A stretch of DNA of 64,000 nucleotides, taken from the NCBI RefSeq assembly GCF_002836735.1, contig NZ_PJAS01000073.1, positions 1 to 64,000 of the forward strand, written 5' to 3'. Within the stretch, counting starts at the first letter, position 1; each line of letters starts with the position of its first letter. The notes beneath the pieces were generated by a model, which was not told the DNA's origin, made no database searches, and worked only from the letters and a program-made list of their open reading frames with translations. The DNA comes from Psychrobacter sp. 4Bb. GTDB lineage: Bacteria; Pseudomonadota; Gammaproteobacteria; Pseudomonadales; Moraxellaceae. Shown here piece after piece: positions 47,518-56,392 of the stretch. Both the position numbers and the translations under genes were made by a program.

Positions 47518-48378
47518 ATGACTTTACCTGCTTGGCTGACTGCCGTAACTTTTAATGATGATGGTTTGATTCCTGCAATTGCTCAAGATCATCAAACAGG
47601 TCGTATTTTGATGATGGCGTGGATGAATGCAGAAGCATTACAGCTCACTGCACAAACACAGACAGCGGTTTATTTTTCGCGCTCGCGAGCCAAGCTGTGG
47701 CATAAAGGTGAGTCATCAGGCCATACGCAAACCGTACATGATATTCGTCTAGACTGTGATGCAGATGTGATTGTGCTTAGTGTCACTCAGGCTGGCGGCA
47801 TTGCTTGCCATACAGGACGTGAGTCTTGCTTTTATCAACGGTTGGATTTATCAGGTCAAACGCCTGAATGGCAGACCGTCGATAAAGTGCTAAAAGACCC
47901 TGCAGATATTTATCATTCTCATAAATCTACTAACGACACTTATGAAACGGAAAACACGGGCGCGAATACTGACTCTACTGATATGTCTCAATCACAATCT
48001 GATATTGCTCAAGCGCAAGTCGATAAAGCCTCTGTATTGCAGCAGCTTGATAGCGTATTAGCAGAGCGCAAACAAGCCGATGCCGACAGCTCTTATGTGG
48101 CCAGTCTGTATGCTAAAGGATTAAATAAGATATTAGAAAAAGTCGGTGAAGAGAGCACAGAGAGTATCATCGCTGCCAAAGATTTTGCTAACTGCGATGA
48201 GAGTACAGACAAAGCAAGCTACGATGAAGCGCGTCATGAGCTGATCTATGAAGTCGCCGATGTCTGGTTCCATACCTTGGTTGGACTGGCATGGTTTGAT
48301 ATAGAGTCGGATGCCGTGTTAAATGAGCTAGGCAGACGTTTTGGGTTATCAGGTATCGATGAAAAAGCCGCTAGATAA
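47518..48378 (+). CDS. hisI: Bifunctional phosphoribosyl-AMP cyclohydrolase / phosphoribosyl-ATP pyrophosphatase (HisIE)
   Basis: Histidine biosynthesis, steps 2 and 3, cytosolic. 286 residues. HisI domain (1-120): [36 protein letters not shown] and the zinc ligands in [11 protein letters not shown]. HisE domain (about 185-286): [21 protein letters not shown] and [19 protein letters not shown]. Between them is a long polar linker of about 60 residues rich in Asp, Ser, Thr and Gln; E. coli HisIE is about 203 residues. Other his genes are not adjacent. The Shine-Dalgarno sequence is weak. Confidence 0.93.
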   Translation: MTLPAWLTAVTFNDDGLIPAIAQDHQTGRILMMAWMNAEALQLTAQTQTAVYFSRSRAKLWHKGESSGHTQTVHDIRLDCDADVIVLSVTQAGGIACHTGRESCFYQRLDLSGQTPEWQTVDKVLKDPADIYHSHKSTNDTYETENTGANTDSTDMSQSQSDIAQAQVDKASVLQQLDSVLAERKQADADSSYVASLYAKGLNKILEKVGEESTESIIAAKDFANCDESTDKASYDEARHELIYEVADVWFHTLVGLAWFDIESDAVLNELGRRFGLSGIDEKAAR

Positions 48379-48549
48379 GCCTAAATAAAAAATAAACGTC
48401 TATTTTATTGGATTATTGTTGCTTTCACCTATTTGTAATAAGTGCAGGTTATAATATAGCTCTGTTTTATCTCGCATTATATGTCGATGCTTTTTGTTTG
48501 CTAGATAGACCCTTTTGCAAACTAAAAGCAGGCGTATAAAGACTGAAAA

Positions 48550-48588
48550 CCAAGTCACAAAATCAGGTCACAAAACCAAGTCACAAGG
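48550..48588 (+). repeat. Three tandem 13-bp repeats upstream of tatA
   Basis: Units CCAAGTCACAAAA, TCAGGTCACAAAA and CCAAGTCACAAGG follow each other without gaps. The last supplies the AAGGA ribosome binding site of tatA. Confidence 0.85.
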
Positions 48589-48596
48589 ATACCATT

Positions 48597-48836
48597 ATGG
48601 GTAGTTTTTCTATTACACATTGGCTGATACTATTGGTCGTTGTCGTTGTCGTGTTTGGCACCTCAAAACTCAGAAATGCTGGTAAAGATTTGGGCGGTGC
48701 TGTCAAAGGCTTTAAAGAAGCTGTTAAAGATGAAAATACAGAGCATGCCAAAAAACACGCGGTTCTTGACCACGATGCAACGGCACACACTGAAGAGCGC
48801 TCAACCACCAAGGTTGATGATAAGCATAACGTATAG
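48597..48836 (+). CDS. tatA: Twin-arginine translocase subunit TatA
   Basis: 79 residues. One N-terminal membrane segment (about 7-21, [14 protein letters not shown]) followed by the hinge FGTSKL and an amphipathic helix ([18 protein letters not shown]), then a charged tail. It forms the variable pore of the Tat pathway, which exports folded proteins. AAGGA, 7 nt before the ATG, is contributed by the third tandem repeat. First gene of tatABC; 26 bp to tatB. Confidence 0.95.
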   Translation: MGSFSITHWLILLVVVVVVFGTSKLRNAGKDLGGAVKGFKEAVKDENTEHAKKHAVLDHDATAHTEERSTTKVDDKHNV

Positions 48837-48862
48837 CATCTAAACAGTGACATCGGACCATT

Positions 48863-49573
48863 ATGTTTGATATCGGGTTTTCTGAACTACTCCTCTTTGG
48901 CGTTATCGCCCTAATCGTACTGGGCCCAGAAAAACTGCCACAGGCAGCACGCACGGCTGGGCAATGGTATGCCAAAATTCGCCGTACAGTCTCAACATTG
49001 CAGTCTGAAATAGAGGCTGAGCTTGACTTGGCTGAGACACGTCAGCAAATGCAGAAAGAGCTCGCCAAAATTCGCCAGACTGAAGCCGAAATGAGGCGTG
49101 AAATGGCTGAAATGCGCGGCAATATGAAAGCTTTTGAAAGCTCACATAGTCCTGCTTCGATAGCTTCTGAAGCATCTACGAATGCTGAAAATAGTAAGGG
49201 TGACGAAGCTCATAAAAATAACCGCACACAAAAGCAGCAACCAGCCACGCCAAAAGCATTCGACTATGCTTATGCCACTGAAGAGCAGCCAGATACATTA
49301 GAAAATGGTCACTTATCGAAGCGCGGTCACAGCGGTGACGATGTGGATGATGCAAATGTAGGTGATGCAAATATAGGTGACAACGCCAAGGCAGCGCCAG
49401 TTGTTCAGACCATCACTACCCGTCCATGGGAAAACATGTGGTTTCGACTTGGTGCTTATGACAAAGCACGTCGGCTCCCAATGCCGCCATATGTGCCAAA
49501 CTATAAAGCGGACGCTCTACTCAACAGTCCTGCCAACATGCAGACTTCTGACCATAAGCAGGAGACTGATTGA
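48863..49573 (+). CDS. tatB: Sec-independent translocase subunit TatB
   Basis: 236 residues. It starts MFDIGFSELLLFGVIALIVLGPEKLP, with the conserved Glu8 and the Gly-Pro hinge typical of TatB, then a long amphipathic helix and coiled coil (ARTAGQWYAKIRRTVSTLQ to about 95). The tail (95-236) is a polar, low-complexity region, longer than in E. coli TatB (171). Its last bases overlap the start of tatC in a TGATG arrangement. It binds TatC and Tat signal peptides. Confidence 0.94.
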   Translation: MFDIGFSELLLFGVIALIVLGPEKLPQAARTAGQWYAKIRRTVSTLQSEIEAELDLAETRQQMQKELAKIRQTEAEMRREMAEMRGNMKAFESSHSPASIASEASTNAENSKGDEAHKNNRTQKQQPATPKAFDYAYATEEQPDTLENGHLSKRGHSGDDVDDANVGDANIGDNAKAAPVVQTITTRPWENMWFRLGAYDKARRLPMPPYVPNYKADALLNSPANMQTSDHKQETD

Positions 49574-50475
49574 TGTCATTATTCAAGCGCAAAAAAAGTC
49601 GTCAAGAGAAAATCGCTGTTTCTGCCGTTACTGACCCAAATGTCATCGATCAAGATGCCTTTAATAAAGATACTGGAACAAAAACCAGTACCACTCAAGA
49701 TAAAAAATCAGATGATGTGTTAAGCCCTTTGGCTGATATGCCTATTACCGAGCATTTGATTGAGCTGCGTCGGCATTTGATCAAAATATGTGTGGCAGTA
49801 CTGATAATATTTTTAGGTTTGGTCGGTTATTCGCGCGAGCTATATAACTTATTGTCTGACCCATTAGTTGCACAGTTACCTGCCAATTCGACCATGATTG
49901 CCACCGATATCACGTCAAACTTTATGGCACCGATACGTCTGACCGTATTCGTAGCCGCGTTTTTGGCGATGCCCTACATTCTTTATCAAATTTGGTCATT
50001 TGTAGCGCCCGGTCTGTATAAAAAAGAAAAGAAAATCGCTATTCCAGTGCTGCTATCCTCTATATTTTTGTTTTATGCTGGCGTGGCTTTTTCTTACTTT
50101 ATTGTGCTCAAAGGGGTCTTAAAGTTCTTCATTATGTTTGCCCCGCAAAACGTACTACCCATGACGGATATCGATAGCTATCTCAGTTTTGCCTTAAAAC
50201 TATTTATGGTATTTGGCTTAACGTTTGAGATTCCAGTCGTTACTTTGCTATTGATATTGGCAGGTATTGTCTCCATTCAGAGCTTAGAAGAAAAACGTCG
50301 TTATATCATTGTGGGCTGTTTTGCTGTGGCTGCCGTTGTCACGCCGCCAGATGGCGTATCGATGCTCATGTTGGCGATTCCGATGTGGTTATTGTTTGAG
50401 CTTGGTTTGTTTTTGGCGAAGATTCTAATCAAAGAAGAGCCCAGTCCTACTCTCGTATCGACAGACAAAGAATAA
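49573..50475 (+). CDS. tatC: Twin-arginine translocase subunit TatC
   Basis: 300 residues from ATG 49573, which overlaps the tatB stop, so the two are translationally coupled; GGAG lies upstream in tatB. A polar N-terminal extension of about 55 residues, absent from E. coli TatC, precedes the conserved start MPITEHLIELRRHLIK, whose Glu is the signal-peptide binding region. Six membrane segments follow, with LTVFVAAFLAMPYILYQIWSF and FGLTFEIPVV as family motifs. Last gene of the operon; I see no hairpin after it. Confidence 0.96.
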   Translation: MSLFKRKKSRQEKIAVSAVTDPNVIDQDAFNKDTGTKTSTTQDKKSDDVLSPLADMPITEHLIELRRHLIKICVAVLIIFLGLVGYSRELYNLLSDPLVAQLPANSTMIATDITSNFMAPIRLTVFVAAFLAMPYILYQIWSFVAPGLYKKEKKIAIPVLLSSIFLFYAGVAFSYFIVLKGVLKFFIMFAPQNVLPMTDIDSYLSFALKLFMVFGLTFEIPVVTLLLILAGIVSIQSLEEKRRYIIVGCFAVAAVVTPPDGVSMLMLAIPMWLLFELGLFLAKILIKEEPSPTLVSTDKE

Positions 50476-50691
50476 AACACTTATCAGTCTAATCTGGACT
50501 AAAATAAAGTTATTGATTACATATAGCTATGCGTTAAACTACCATTACACCGTTTTATTCTTGCCTCATTAGTAAGCTGATTGCTTATTATCACGTTTTA
50601 GCATCACCATCATCTATAAGCCATTGTTTACCCAGTGGCTTTTTTTGCCCCTTTTGTTTTTAATCAATTTTTGTATTTAGGTAGCTTTATT

Positions 50692-52191
50692 ATGTCCGCA
50701 TCTATGCCAGCTTATATGAGCGATCCCACTGACGAGCAGCTGAGCGCGCTGAATATGGCGATGGATCACAAGTCGTTTAAAGTGGTCGCTTATGCGGGCG
50801 CCGGTAAGACAACGACGCTCAAGCTAATCGGTGAGCGCTTACGTGGACGCGGACTATATCTGGCTTTTAACAAAGCGATTGCCAATGATGCTCGTTCAAA
50901 GTTTCCGCCGCATGTAGAGTGTCGTACTTTTCACTCATTAGCTTATCGTCATGTTGCTCGTGATATTACCGCCAAGCTATCTTTGCCACGATTTTCACCT
51001 AAGCGTCTCGGTGATGATTTAGGACTACAGCCTGTACAAGTACGTCGACAAATGGATGGGGTTAATAAATACATTACGCTGACACCCGCACGATTGTCTC
51101 GGTTCGTCAGCGATGCGGTAAGTAATTTTTGCAGCACGCATGCCAGCTACCCTGCGCCAAGGCACATACTCTTCCCAAGTTGGCTCGATGACTCAGATGC
51201 AGAGCAGCTGCGCGAGATGCTCTACCCCGCTGTTGAGCAGCGCTGGTTACAGTCGATTGATGCGCGTCACCCTGCTGGTATTGGCCATGATATTTATCTC
51301 AAGCTTTGGGCGTTGTCTAAGCCCAGTATTCCAGCGGACTTTATCTTATTTGATGAAGCCCAAGATGCCGATCCCTTGATGATGGGTATCTTGACTCAGC
51401 AGTCGAGACAAGTCATCTATGTGGGCGATGCACACCAGCAGATTTATGAATGGCGCGGTGCGGTCAATGCGATGAAAAAACTGCCGCTACCGCAGACATT
51501 ATTGACACAGTCTTTTCGCTTTGGCGAGCCGATTGCAGAAGTGGCCAATACCTTATTAAAAGCGCTACAAGAAGACGTACCGCTAAAGGGTAATCCAAAC
51601 AAGCAATCCTCTACCGATAAGGGCATGGTACACAGTAAGAAAGATGCTATTTTGTGCCGTACCAATGCTGCTGCCATGTCGCAACTGTTGACAGGATTAA
51701 AACACGGGCATCGCGTGGCGCTACAAGCGGATACCGACCGTATGCTCAAATTCTGTCAGGCAGCCGAAAACTTAAAAAATGGTAAATCGGCTTACGGTGT
51801 ACCTGAGCTGGCTTATTTTTATAATTGGGGTGATGTGCAAGAGTACGCCGAAACCAATGAGGGTAGCGACCTCAAAACACTGGTCAAACTGGTCGATGAC
51901 CATGGTACTAATGTACTAAGCCAAGCGGTCAATAGTCTGACTAGCATTGAAAACGCTGACTATGTCATCTCTACTGCTCATAAAGCCAAAGGGCTTGAAT
52001 GGGGAAAAGTACAACTAGATGATGATTTTTACTACGATGTGACAACCAATGCAGTCAAGATCAGTCCAGAAGAGCTGCGTTTGCTTTATGTTGCTTGCAC
52101 GCGTGCGCAAAGCAATTTGGATATTCACAATATTAAAGACTTGATATCAGGATTACAGACGGGCAAAAAAGTGATTTTTGGTAATACTTAA
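50692..52191 (+). CDS. UvrD/Rep superfamily I DNA helicase (FBH1-like)
   Basis: 499 residues from ATG 50692; the frame is open further but those residues are hydrophobic and poorly translated-looking. Helicase motifs: Q/I AYAGAGKTT (Walker A, 33-41), Ia RTFHSLAYRHV, II LFDEAQDADPLMM, III GDAHQQIYEWRGA, IV/V STAHKAKGLEWGKVQL and VI LLYVACTRAQSN. It is shorter than UvrD (720) and lacks its 2B bulk, resembling the FBH1-like class. The role is probably recombination or repair at forks, not experimentally defined. It stands alone between tatC and dusC. Confidence 0.87.
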   Translation: MSASMPAYMSDPTDEQLSALNMAMDHKSFKVVAYAGAGKTTTLKLIGERLRGRGLYLAFNKAIANDARSKFPPHVECRTFHSLAYRHVARDITAKLSLPRFSPKRLGDDLGLQPVQVRRQMDGVNKYITLTPARLSRFVSDAVSNFCSTHASYPAPRHILFPSWLDDSDAEQLREMLYPAVEQRWLQSIDARHPAGIGHDIYLKLWALSKPSIPADFILFDEAQDADPLMMGILTQQSRQVIYVGDAHQQIYEWRGAVNAMKKLPLPQTLLTQSFRFGEPIAEVANTLLKALQEDVPLKGNPNKQSSTDKGMVHSKKDAILCRTNAAAMSQLLTGLKHGHRVALQADTDRMLKFCQAAENLKNGKSAYGVPELAYFYNWGDVQEYAETNEGSDLKTLVKLVDDHGTNVLSQAVNSLTSIENADYVISTAHKAKGLEWGKVQLDDDFYYDVTTNAVKISPEELRLLYVACTRAQSNLDIHNIKDLISGLQTGKKVIFGNT

Positions 52192-52264
52192 TTACCCTCC
52201 ACCTTTGTCAGCCTCAAGTTTTATTCAATCTCTCATAGTGACCCTTTAGCAGTGAATCACCAGC

Positions 52265-53299
52265 ATGAATAATAACCAACAACTTCAAACGCGTCAAAAT
52301 ACCATTAATCAGTTATTTGCGACTCCCGTGCGTTTGCTCGCGCCTATGGAAGGCTTGACCGATCCATTAATGCGCCAAATCTTAACCCAAATTGCGTCTG
52401 ACTTGGATCGTCCTTATGATTGGTCGGTTAGCGAATTTATCCGTATCACTCAGCACGTCTTGCCTGCACATGTGTTTTATAAATATGTGCCTGAGCTACA
52501 TCATGATGCCAAAACAGCCTCTGGTACGCCCATTCATGTACAGATTTTGGGTAGCGAAGCACAGCTTATGGCCGAAAACGCCGCGTACGCTTGTGAGCTT
52601 GGTGCGCCTGCTATCGATATCAACTTTGGCTGTCCTGCAAAAACGGTCAATAGCCATCGCGGTGGTTCTGTATTGTTAGATGAACCTGAAACCATGTATC
52701 AGATTATCAGTGCCGTACGCCAAGCCGTTCCCGCCCATATACCAGTATCAGCTAAGATTCGTCTGGGCTATACCGACACCAGTCGAATGGATGATATTCG
52801 TGGAGCGATTAACGACAGTGGCGCTGATTGGCTCACCATCCATGCACGCACTAAAACCCAAGGCTATAAGCCGCCTGCCTATTGGGATAAAATTCAGAGT
52901 TTTAATGCGCTCGATATTCCAGTCATTGCCAATGGAGAAATTTGGAACATTGAACATGCGCAGAACTGTATGACACAAGCAGGTACACCGCATTTGATGT
53001 TAGGTCGCGGCGCAGTAACGCGTCCTGATTTAGTGGCACAGGTTGATAATGATACTAAAAACAGTACTGATAGCGTAGAGAATACGGCTACATTGTTATG
53101 GCAAGATTTGATCGCCCATCAAATTAAGTTTTTGGAAGGTGAGGCAAAGAACGATGTGGTATTGGTTGGGCGTTATAAACAGTGGTTAGGGATGCTCACC
53201 AAAGGCTATGCTGAGGCGCAAACAGTATGGGAAAGTATCAAACGAGAAAAAAATAAAGCGGTGATTATTAGCGCCCTACAAGCAAGTGTACGAGATTAA
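52265..53299 (+). CDS. dusC: tRNA-dihydrouridine synthase, DusC type
   Basis: FMN enzyme that reduces uridine in tRNA; the DusC group acts at position 16. 344 residues. LLAPMEGLTDPLMRQIL (FMN), SEFIRITQHVLP, catalytic Cys123 in DINFGCPAKTVN, AKIRLGY, HARTKTQGYKPP and NGEIW match DusC rather than DusA or DusB. E. coli DusC has 315 residues; the extra length is N-terminal (20) and an Asn/Thr/Ser-rich insert (about 257-277). Weak Shine-Dalgarno sequence. A small inverted-repeat element lies 48 bp after the stop. Confidence 0.9.
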   Translation: MNNNQQLQTRQNTINQLFATPVRLLAPMEGLTDPLMRQILTQIASDLDRPYDWSVSEFIRITQHVLPAHVFYKYVPELHHDAKTASGTPIHVQILGSEAQLMAENAAYACELGAPAIDINFGCPAKTVNSHRGGSVLLDEPETMYQIISAVRQAVPAHIPVSAKIRLGYTDTSRMDDIRGAINDSGADWLTIHARTKTQGYKPPAYWDKIQSFNALDIPVIANGEIWNIEHAQNCMTQAGTPHLMLGRGAVTRPDLVAQVDNDTKNSTDSVENTATLLWQDLIAHQIKFLEGEAKNDVVLVGRYKQWLGMLTKGYAEAQTVWESIKREKNKAVIISALQASVRD

Positions 53300-53347
53300 T
53301 CACCTGCTTGTATTTGAGCGTTTTGGCAGTTACGGGTATTTTTACTA

Positions 53348-53517
53348 GGGTGTGTCCTCATTTCAAAAATGGAGATAAAAATGAGATAAATTGCCGTTAA
53401 ACGAGAAAAATAGCGTAGATAATATCGAGATACTAGCAAGCGATTTGACGCTGTTTGGCAAAATTTAGCCATTTTTAATCCGTTTAAATAACTGTCATTT
53501 GAATTGAGGGCATGCCC
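53348..53517. mobile_element. MITE-like element, about 170 bp, with imperfect terminal inverted repeats
   Basis: The left end GGGTGTGTCCTCATTTCAAA and the right end (read inward) GGGCATGCCCTCAATTCAAA match at 16 of 20 positions. Both ends are flanked by TA, or CTAG with the outer bases, which looks like a target-site duplication as in IS5/IS630-type transposons. The interior has no open frame of note. The right boundary coincides with the stop codon of the neighbouring MAPEG gene. It fits a non-autonomous element or the remnant of an insertion sequence; no second copy is in the window. Confidence 0.65.
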
Positions 53518-53945
53518 TAGACGCTGACTCGTATCGCTAAATAAAATAGCATCAGACAGCAGGCTATTGATAATACCCAGAGGATAGAGCGGAACATTGC
53601 CAAGTTAGTAATATATGCCACACAAAAACCAATTCGTATCATCACATACAGCCAAGCCAATACGTTGATAATCGACTGCGGTACAAAGAACAGCATAGCA
53701 ACTATCACCGCCGCCAAAAACACTGGCAAGGTTTCATAACTGTTTTGTTGTGCTGCATTAGCACGTGCTGCCATGCCTGTCGCATTTTGAAAAAATTCGC
53801 GAGGATGTGCATTATTTCTGATTCTAAAGCCACCAGATACTTTTGCAACGATTGACACCGCCCATGGTAGTAGGCTTGCTACCACCATGGCCAAAATGGC
53901 AGACGCCACTTTATCAGTTACCAACTCAAAGAATGCACTTATCAT
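53517..53945 (-). CDS. MAPEG family membrane protein
   Basis: 142 residues, four membrane segments. The MAPEG signature is visible as NAHPREFFQNATGMAARANAAQQNSYETLPVF, with the conserved Arg-Ala-Asn-x-Ala core. MAPEG proteins include glutathione-dependent enzymes; bacterial ones are mostly uncharacterised. AGGGACTT precedes the ATG. It starts 11 bp after the osmC-like stop, so the two form an operon. Its TAG stop lies in the boundary sequence of the inverted-repeat element, so the reading frame may have been trimmed or extended by the insertion. Confidence 0.85.
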   Translation of the reverse strand: MISAFFELVTDKVASAILAMVVASLLPWAVSIVAKVSGGFRIRNNAHPREFFQNATGMAARANAAQQNSYETLPVFLAAVIVAMLFFVPQSIINVLAWLYVMIRIGFCVAYITNLAMFRSILWVLSIACCLMLFYLAIRVSV

Positions 53946-53956
53946 TATATAAGTCC

Positions 53957-54370
53957 CTAGCCTGCAACCACTTCGAAATCATGGGTGATATTGACCCCAC
54001 CTGCTACTAGCATACGGCTGGCAGAACAGTATTTTTCTGCTGATAACTGGATAGCTTTTTCGACTTGTTTTTCTTTGACATCTTGACCAGTGACAACGAA
54101 ATGCATATGAATATCGGTATAGACCGCTGGTACGGTTTCAGCGCGCTGGGCGGTTAGCTCACAACGTACATCCGTCACTGCTTGGCGTGATTTTTGTAAA
54201 ATCTCTACGACATCATAACTGGCGCAACCACCTAGTCCTAGCAAAATCAGCTCCATTGGGCTTGAGCCTTTCTCTTTATCAGCATCGATTTGTACATTAT
54301 GTCCTGATGGTGACACACCCATAAAAGCTTTTTTCTCTTGCCATATGACGCTTGCTTTTGATTCTGACAT
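53957..54370 (-). CDS. OsmC family protein (YhfA type)
   Basis: 137 residues. OsmC fold with the two redox cysteines, GLGGCASYDVVEIL and AEKYCSASRMLV, and KEKGSSPMELILLGLG. The family includes thiol peroxidases; the YhfA-like branch has an unclear substrate. AAGGAACATC precedes the ATG. First gene of a two-gene operon with the MAPEG protein, both on the minus strand. Confidence 0.88.
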   Translation of the reverse strand: MSESKASVIWQEKKAFMGVSPSGHNVQIDADKEKGSSPMELILLGLGGCASYDVVEILQKSRQAVTDVRCELTAQRAETVPAVYTDIHMHFVVTGQDVKEKQVEKAIQLSAEKYCSASRMLVAGGVNITHDFEVVAG

Positions 54371-54845
54371 TGTAGATGTTCCTTATTTTAAATGGCGTAT
54401 TGCCTATTATTATTGTGTGAATAATATATTGCCCAGCTAGTGTAGCATAAGCCAAAGCAAGATTTTATAGGCTCATTGTTTTGCTGCTAACTCACCAGTG
54501 AAATCTGTACTTTTATCACTTTATACATATCGGAATAGTGGAGTTCGATAGTTTACTGAATAATCGTATGTCCATCCGCCTATTACTACTCTTCGACACT
54601 TGCCTAAAAATACTGTATAAAAACCTACAAAAGTTTGCTTATAAATAGTTGATTTTAAAAGGTAAAACTCGTGAAACATTTTATAGCAAAATACTGTTAC
54701 ACATTTTGCTTGTTTCTTGGTTTAATAACGGTAATGAATCTTGTTTTGAGCGAATATCGATAACAATCACCTTATAATAATTACGATTGCTGTCACGGTT
54801 TCAAGTCAAAACAAGCTATTTTTAAACAAATTAAAAGGTTTAGTC
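54371..54845. other. Divergent intergenic region upstream of rppH
   Basis: 475 bp between the osmC-like gene and rppH. It carries a possible 30-codon gene at 54671-54763. Otherwise AT-rich with no clear operator. Confidence 0.5.
54671..54763 (+). CDS. Possible small membrane peptide, 30 aa
   Basis: A GTG-started frame of 30 codons ending in TAA. AAAAGGT lies 8 nt before the GTG. The peptide starts [12 protein letters not shown], continues with one hydrophobic stretch ([14 protein letters not shown]) and ends SEYR, a basic-in/one-segment layout usual for small membrane proteins. No family is recognised. It lies 82 bp upstream of rppH on the same strand. It could equally be chance; the frame is short and AT-rich DNA favours hydrophobic codons. 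Confidence 0.3.
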   Translation: MKHFIAKYCYTFCLFLGLITVMNLVLSEYR

Positions 54846-55364
54846 ATGATAGATGCAGACGGCTTTCGCGCCAACGTCGGCATCATCTTGGCAAATACAC
54901 AAGGGCAGGTTCTGTGGGCAAAACGTATTGGTCACAACGCTTGGCAATTTCCGCAGGGTGGTATCGACCGCGGGGAGACGCCGATGGATGCAATGTATCG
55001 CGAGCTCTGGGAAGAGGTCGGCTTACATCCGCGTCACGTAGACTTATTGGCAGTCACGCAAGACTGGTTGCGCTATCGTTTGCCAAAACGTTATGTACGT
55101 CATGGTCAGCATCCCTTATGTATTGGGCAAAAACAAAAATGGTTTTTGCTACGCTTAGATGAGCCAAATACTCAACATATCCGCTTTGATGAAGGGAAAC
55201 CTGAATTTGACCATTGGCAATGGGTCAGCTACTGGTATCCACTCGGACAAGTAATCCACTTTAAACGAGGCGTTTATCGTCGTGCCTTGCAAGAATTGGT
55301 ACGCGAACTCCCTCTGAAGCAAGAGCTGATCATTCCTGAGCAAAATAATCATCTGCTTATGTAA
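54846..55364 (+). CDS. rppH: RNA 5'-pyrophosphohydrolase
   Basis: Nudix enzyme that removes pyrophosphate from mRNA 5' ends and starts decay. 172 residues, close to E. coli RppH (176). Starts [15 protein letters not shown]; Nudix box begins GGIDRGETP (38-46) and ends RELWEEVGL (52-60). The motifs [25 protein letters not shown] and [13 protein letters not shown] are RppH-specific. AAAAGGTTTAGTC precedes the ATG. ptsP, its neighbour in many relatives, is not seen here. Confidence 0.96.
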   Translation: MIDADGFRANVGIILANTQGQVLWAKRIGHNAWQFPQGGIDRGETPMDAMYRELWEEVGLHPRHVDLLAVTQDWLRYRLPKRYVRHGQHPLCIGQKQKWFLLRLDEPNTQHIRFDEGKPEFDHWQWVSYWYPLGQVIHFKRGVYRRALQELVRELPLKQELIIPEQNNHLLM

Positions 55365-55389
55365 TGAGTCACTCAATAGTACAATGCAA

Positions 55390-55441
55390 AACACCCACGA
55401 TAATAGCTAGAATGTTAGCAATTACCGTGGGTGTTTTTTTT
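55390..55441. terminator. Terminator between rppH and the NRDE gene
   Basis: AACACCCACG pairs with CGTGGGTGTT, with an inner A-T rich loop that can also pair (TAAT / ATTA), followed by a T-run on the plus strand. Confidence 0.82.
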
Positions 55442-55456
55442 ATTATCTATTAACGG

Positions 55457-56284
55457 TCACTTTGAATGACTATCAAACTCTCGGCTAATAATATTAGCCG
55501 TGTAGTTTGCACCCGTATCTCTTTCTTTGCGCAACGTTAAGAGGCTTTGAGTGCGGGTACCATAAGTAGGTTTGCTAGTTTCAGTATCGCCAAAAGCGAC
55601 GGGTTCAATATAAACAGACGATAACATCTGCTCTACTTCAAATGCCACGCCAGTAACAGGCAGTTTGTCTTCTGGTGCTTTGGTACTATCTGACAAGACA
55701 TTGAAAGCCGCCTCTTGCCAGTACGCAGGTGAGCTATCCTCTGCAATCAATGGCAGCACTTCTTGACGTAGTCGCCCGCGCAACCACTCTGTCTTAAACC
55801 AGCTGTCCTCTGGTTGTCCATTAGAGATAACATACAGACCTGAGTATAATGGCGTGGGTGCATGGCCACGATTATTAACGATCACAGCTTGCGCAGCGTC
55901 ACCAATGATCAGGTTAAAGCCCGCATAATCTTGCAAATCAATCTGCCGTGCAAAATCCATCGGACTTAGAGTCCCTGTCAAGAATTCAGTGACCAGCGCG
56001 CCACGTGAGCGCTCATCACTGCTTGCCTGTACACCGTCACGAAAGTTCAATACCGCAGCCCAACGCCCATTTTGTTCATAATACTCTGGACTCTGCGCTG
56101 GTGACACTTGCTGATGAATGCCTAACCACGTACCACCGCTTTGTTTATCGCGTCCAGCATAGATAGGTTGGTCAGACCACTGGTGGAGCGGCTCAGTTGG
56201 GCGCTGCAAAAACTCATCACGATTAGACAGTAGTACCAGTGGTAACTCATCAAATAATTGCCAAGCAATAGCGACAATACACAT
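55457..56284 (-). CDS. NRDE (TANGO2-like) family protein
   Basis: 275 residues beginning MCIVAIAW, with the name-giving motif SNRDEFLQRPT (about 20-30) and GRDKQSGGTWLGI. The family (Ser/Thr-rich T10, COG3332) includes human TANGO2; bacterial roles are unknown, with heme trafficking proposed for some homologues. The N-terminal Cys2 is conserved, as in Ntn-hydrolase-like proteins. AAAGGAAAG precedes the ATG. The gene is single. Confidence 0.87.
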   Translation of the reverse strand: MCIVAIAWQLFDELPLVLLSNRDEFLQRPTEPLHQWSDQPIYAGRDKQSGGTWLGIHQQVSPAQSPEYYEQNGRWAAVLNFRDGVQASSDERSRGALVTEFLTGTLSPMDFARQIDLQDYAGFNLIIGDAAQAVIVNNRGHAPTPLYSGLYVISNGQPEDSWFKTEWLRGRLRQEVLPLIAEDSSPAYWQEAAFNVLSDSTKAPEDKLPVTGVAFEVEQMLSSVYIEPVAFGDTETSKPTYGTRTQSLLTLRKERDTGANYTANIISREFDSHSK

Positions 56285-56392
56285 AGCTTTCCTTTTATAA
56301 TAATTTTCGTTATGCGGGTAATTCTTAATAGAGGCAAAGATATTATTTCAGACTTTACCTATTGATAAGGTAGCTTTTATAGATAGTAATTA

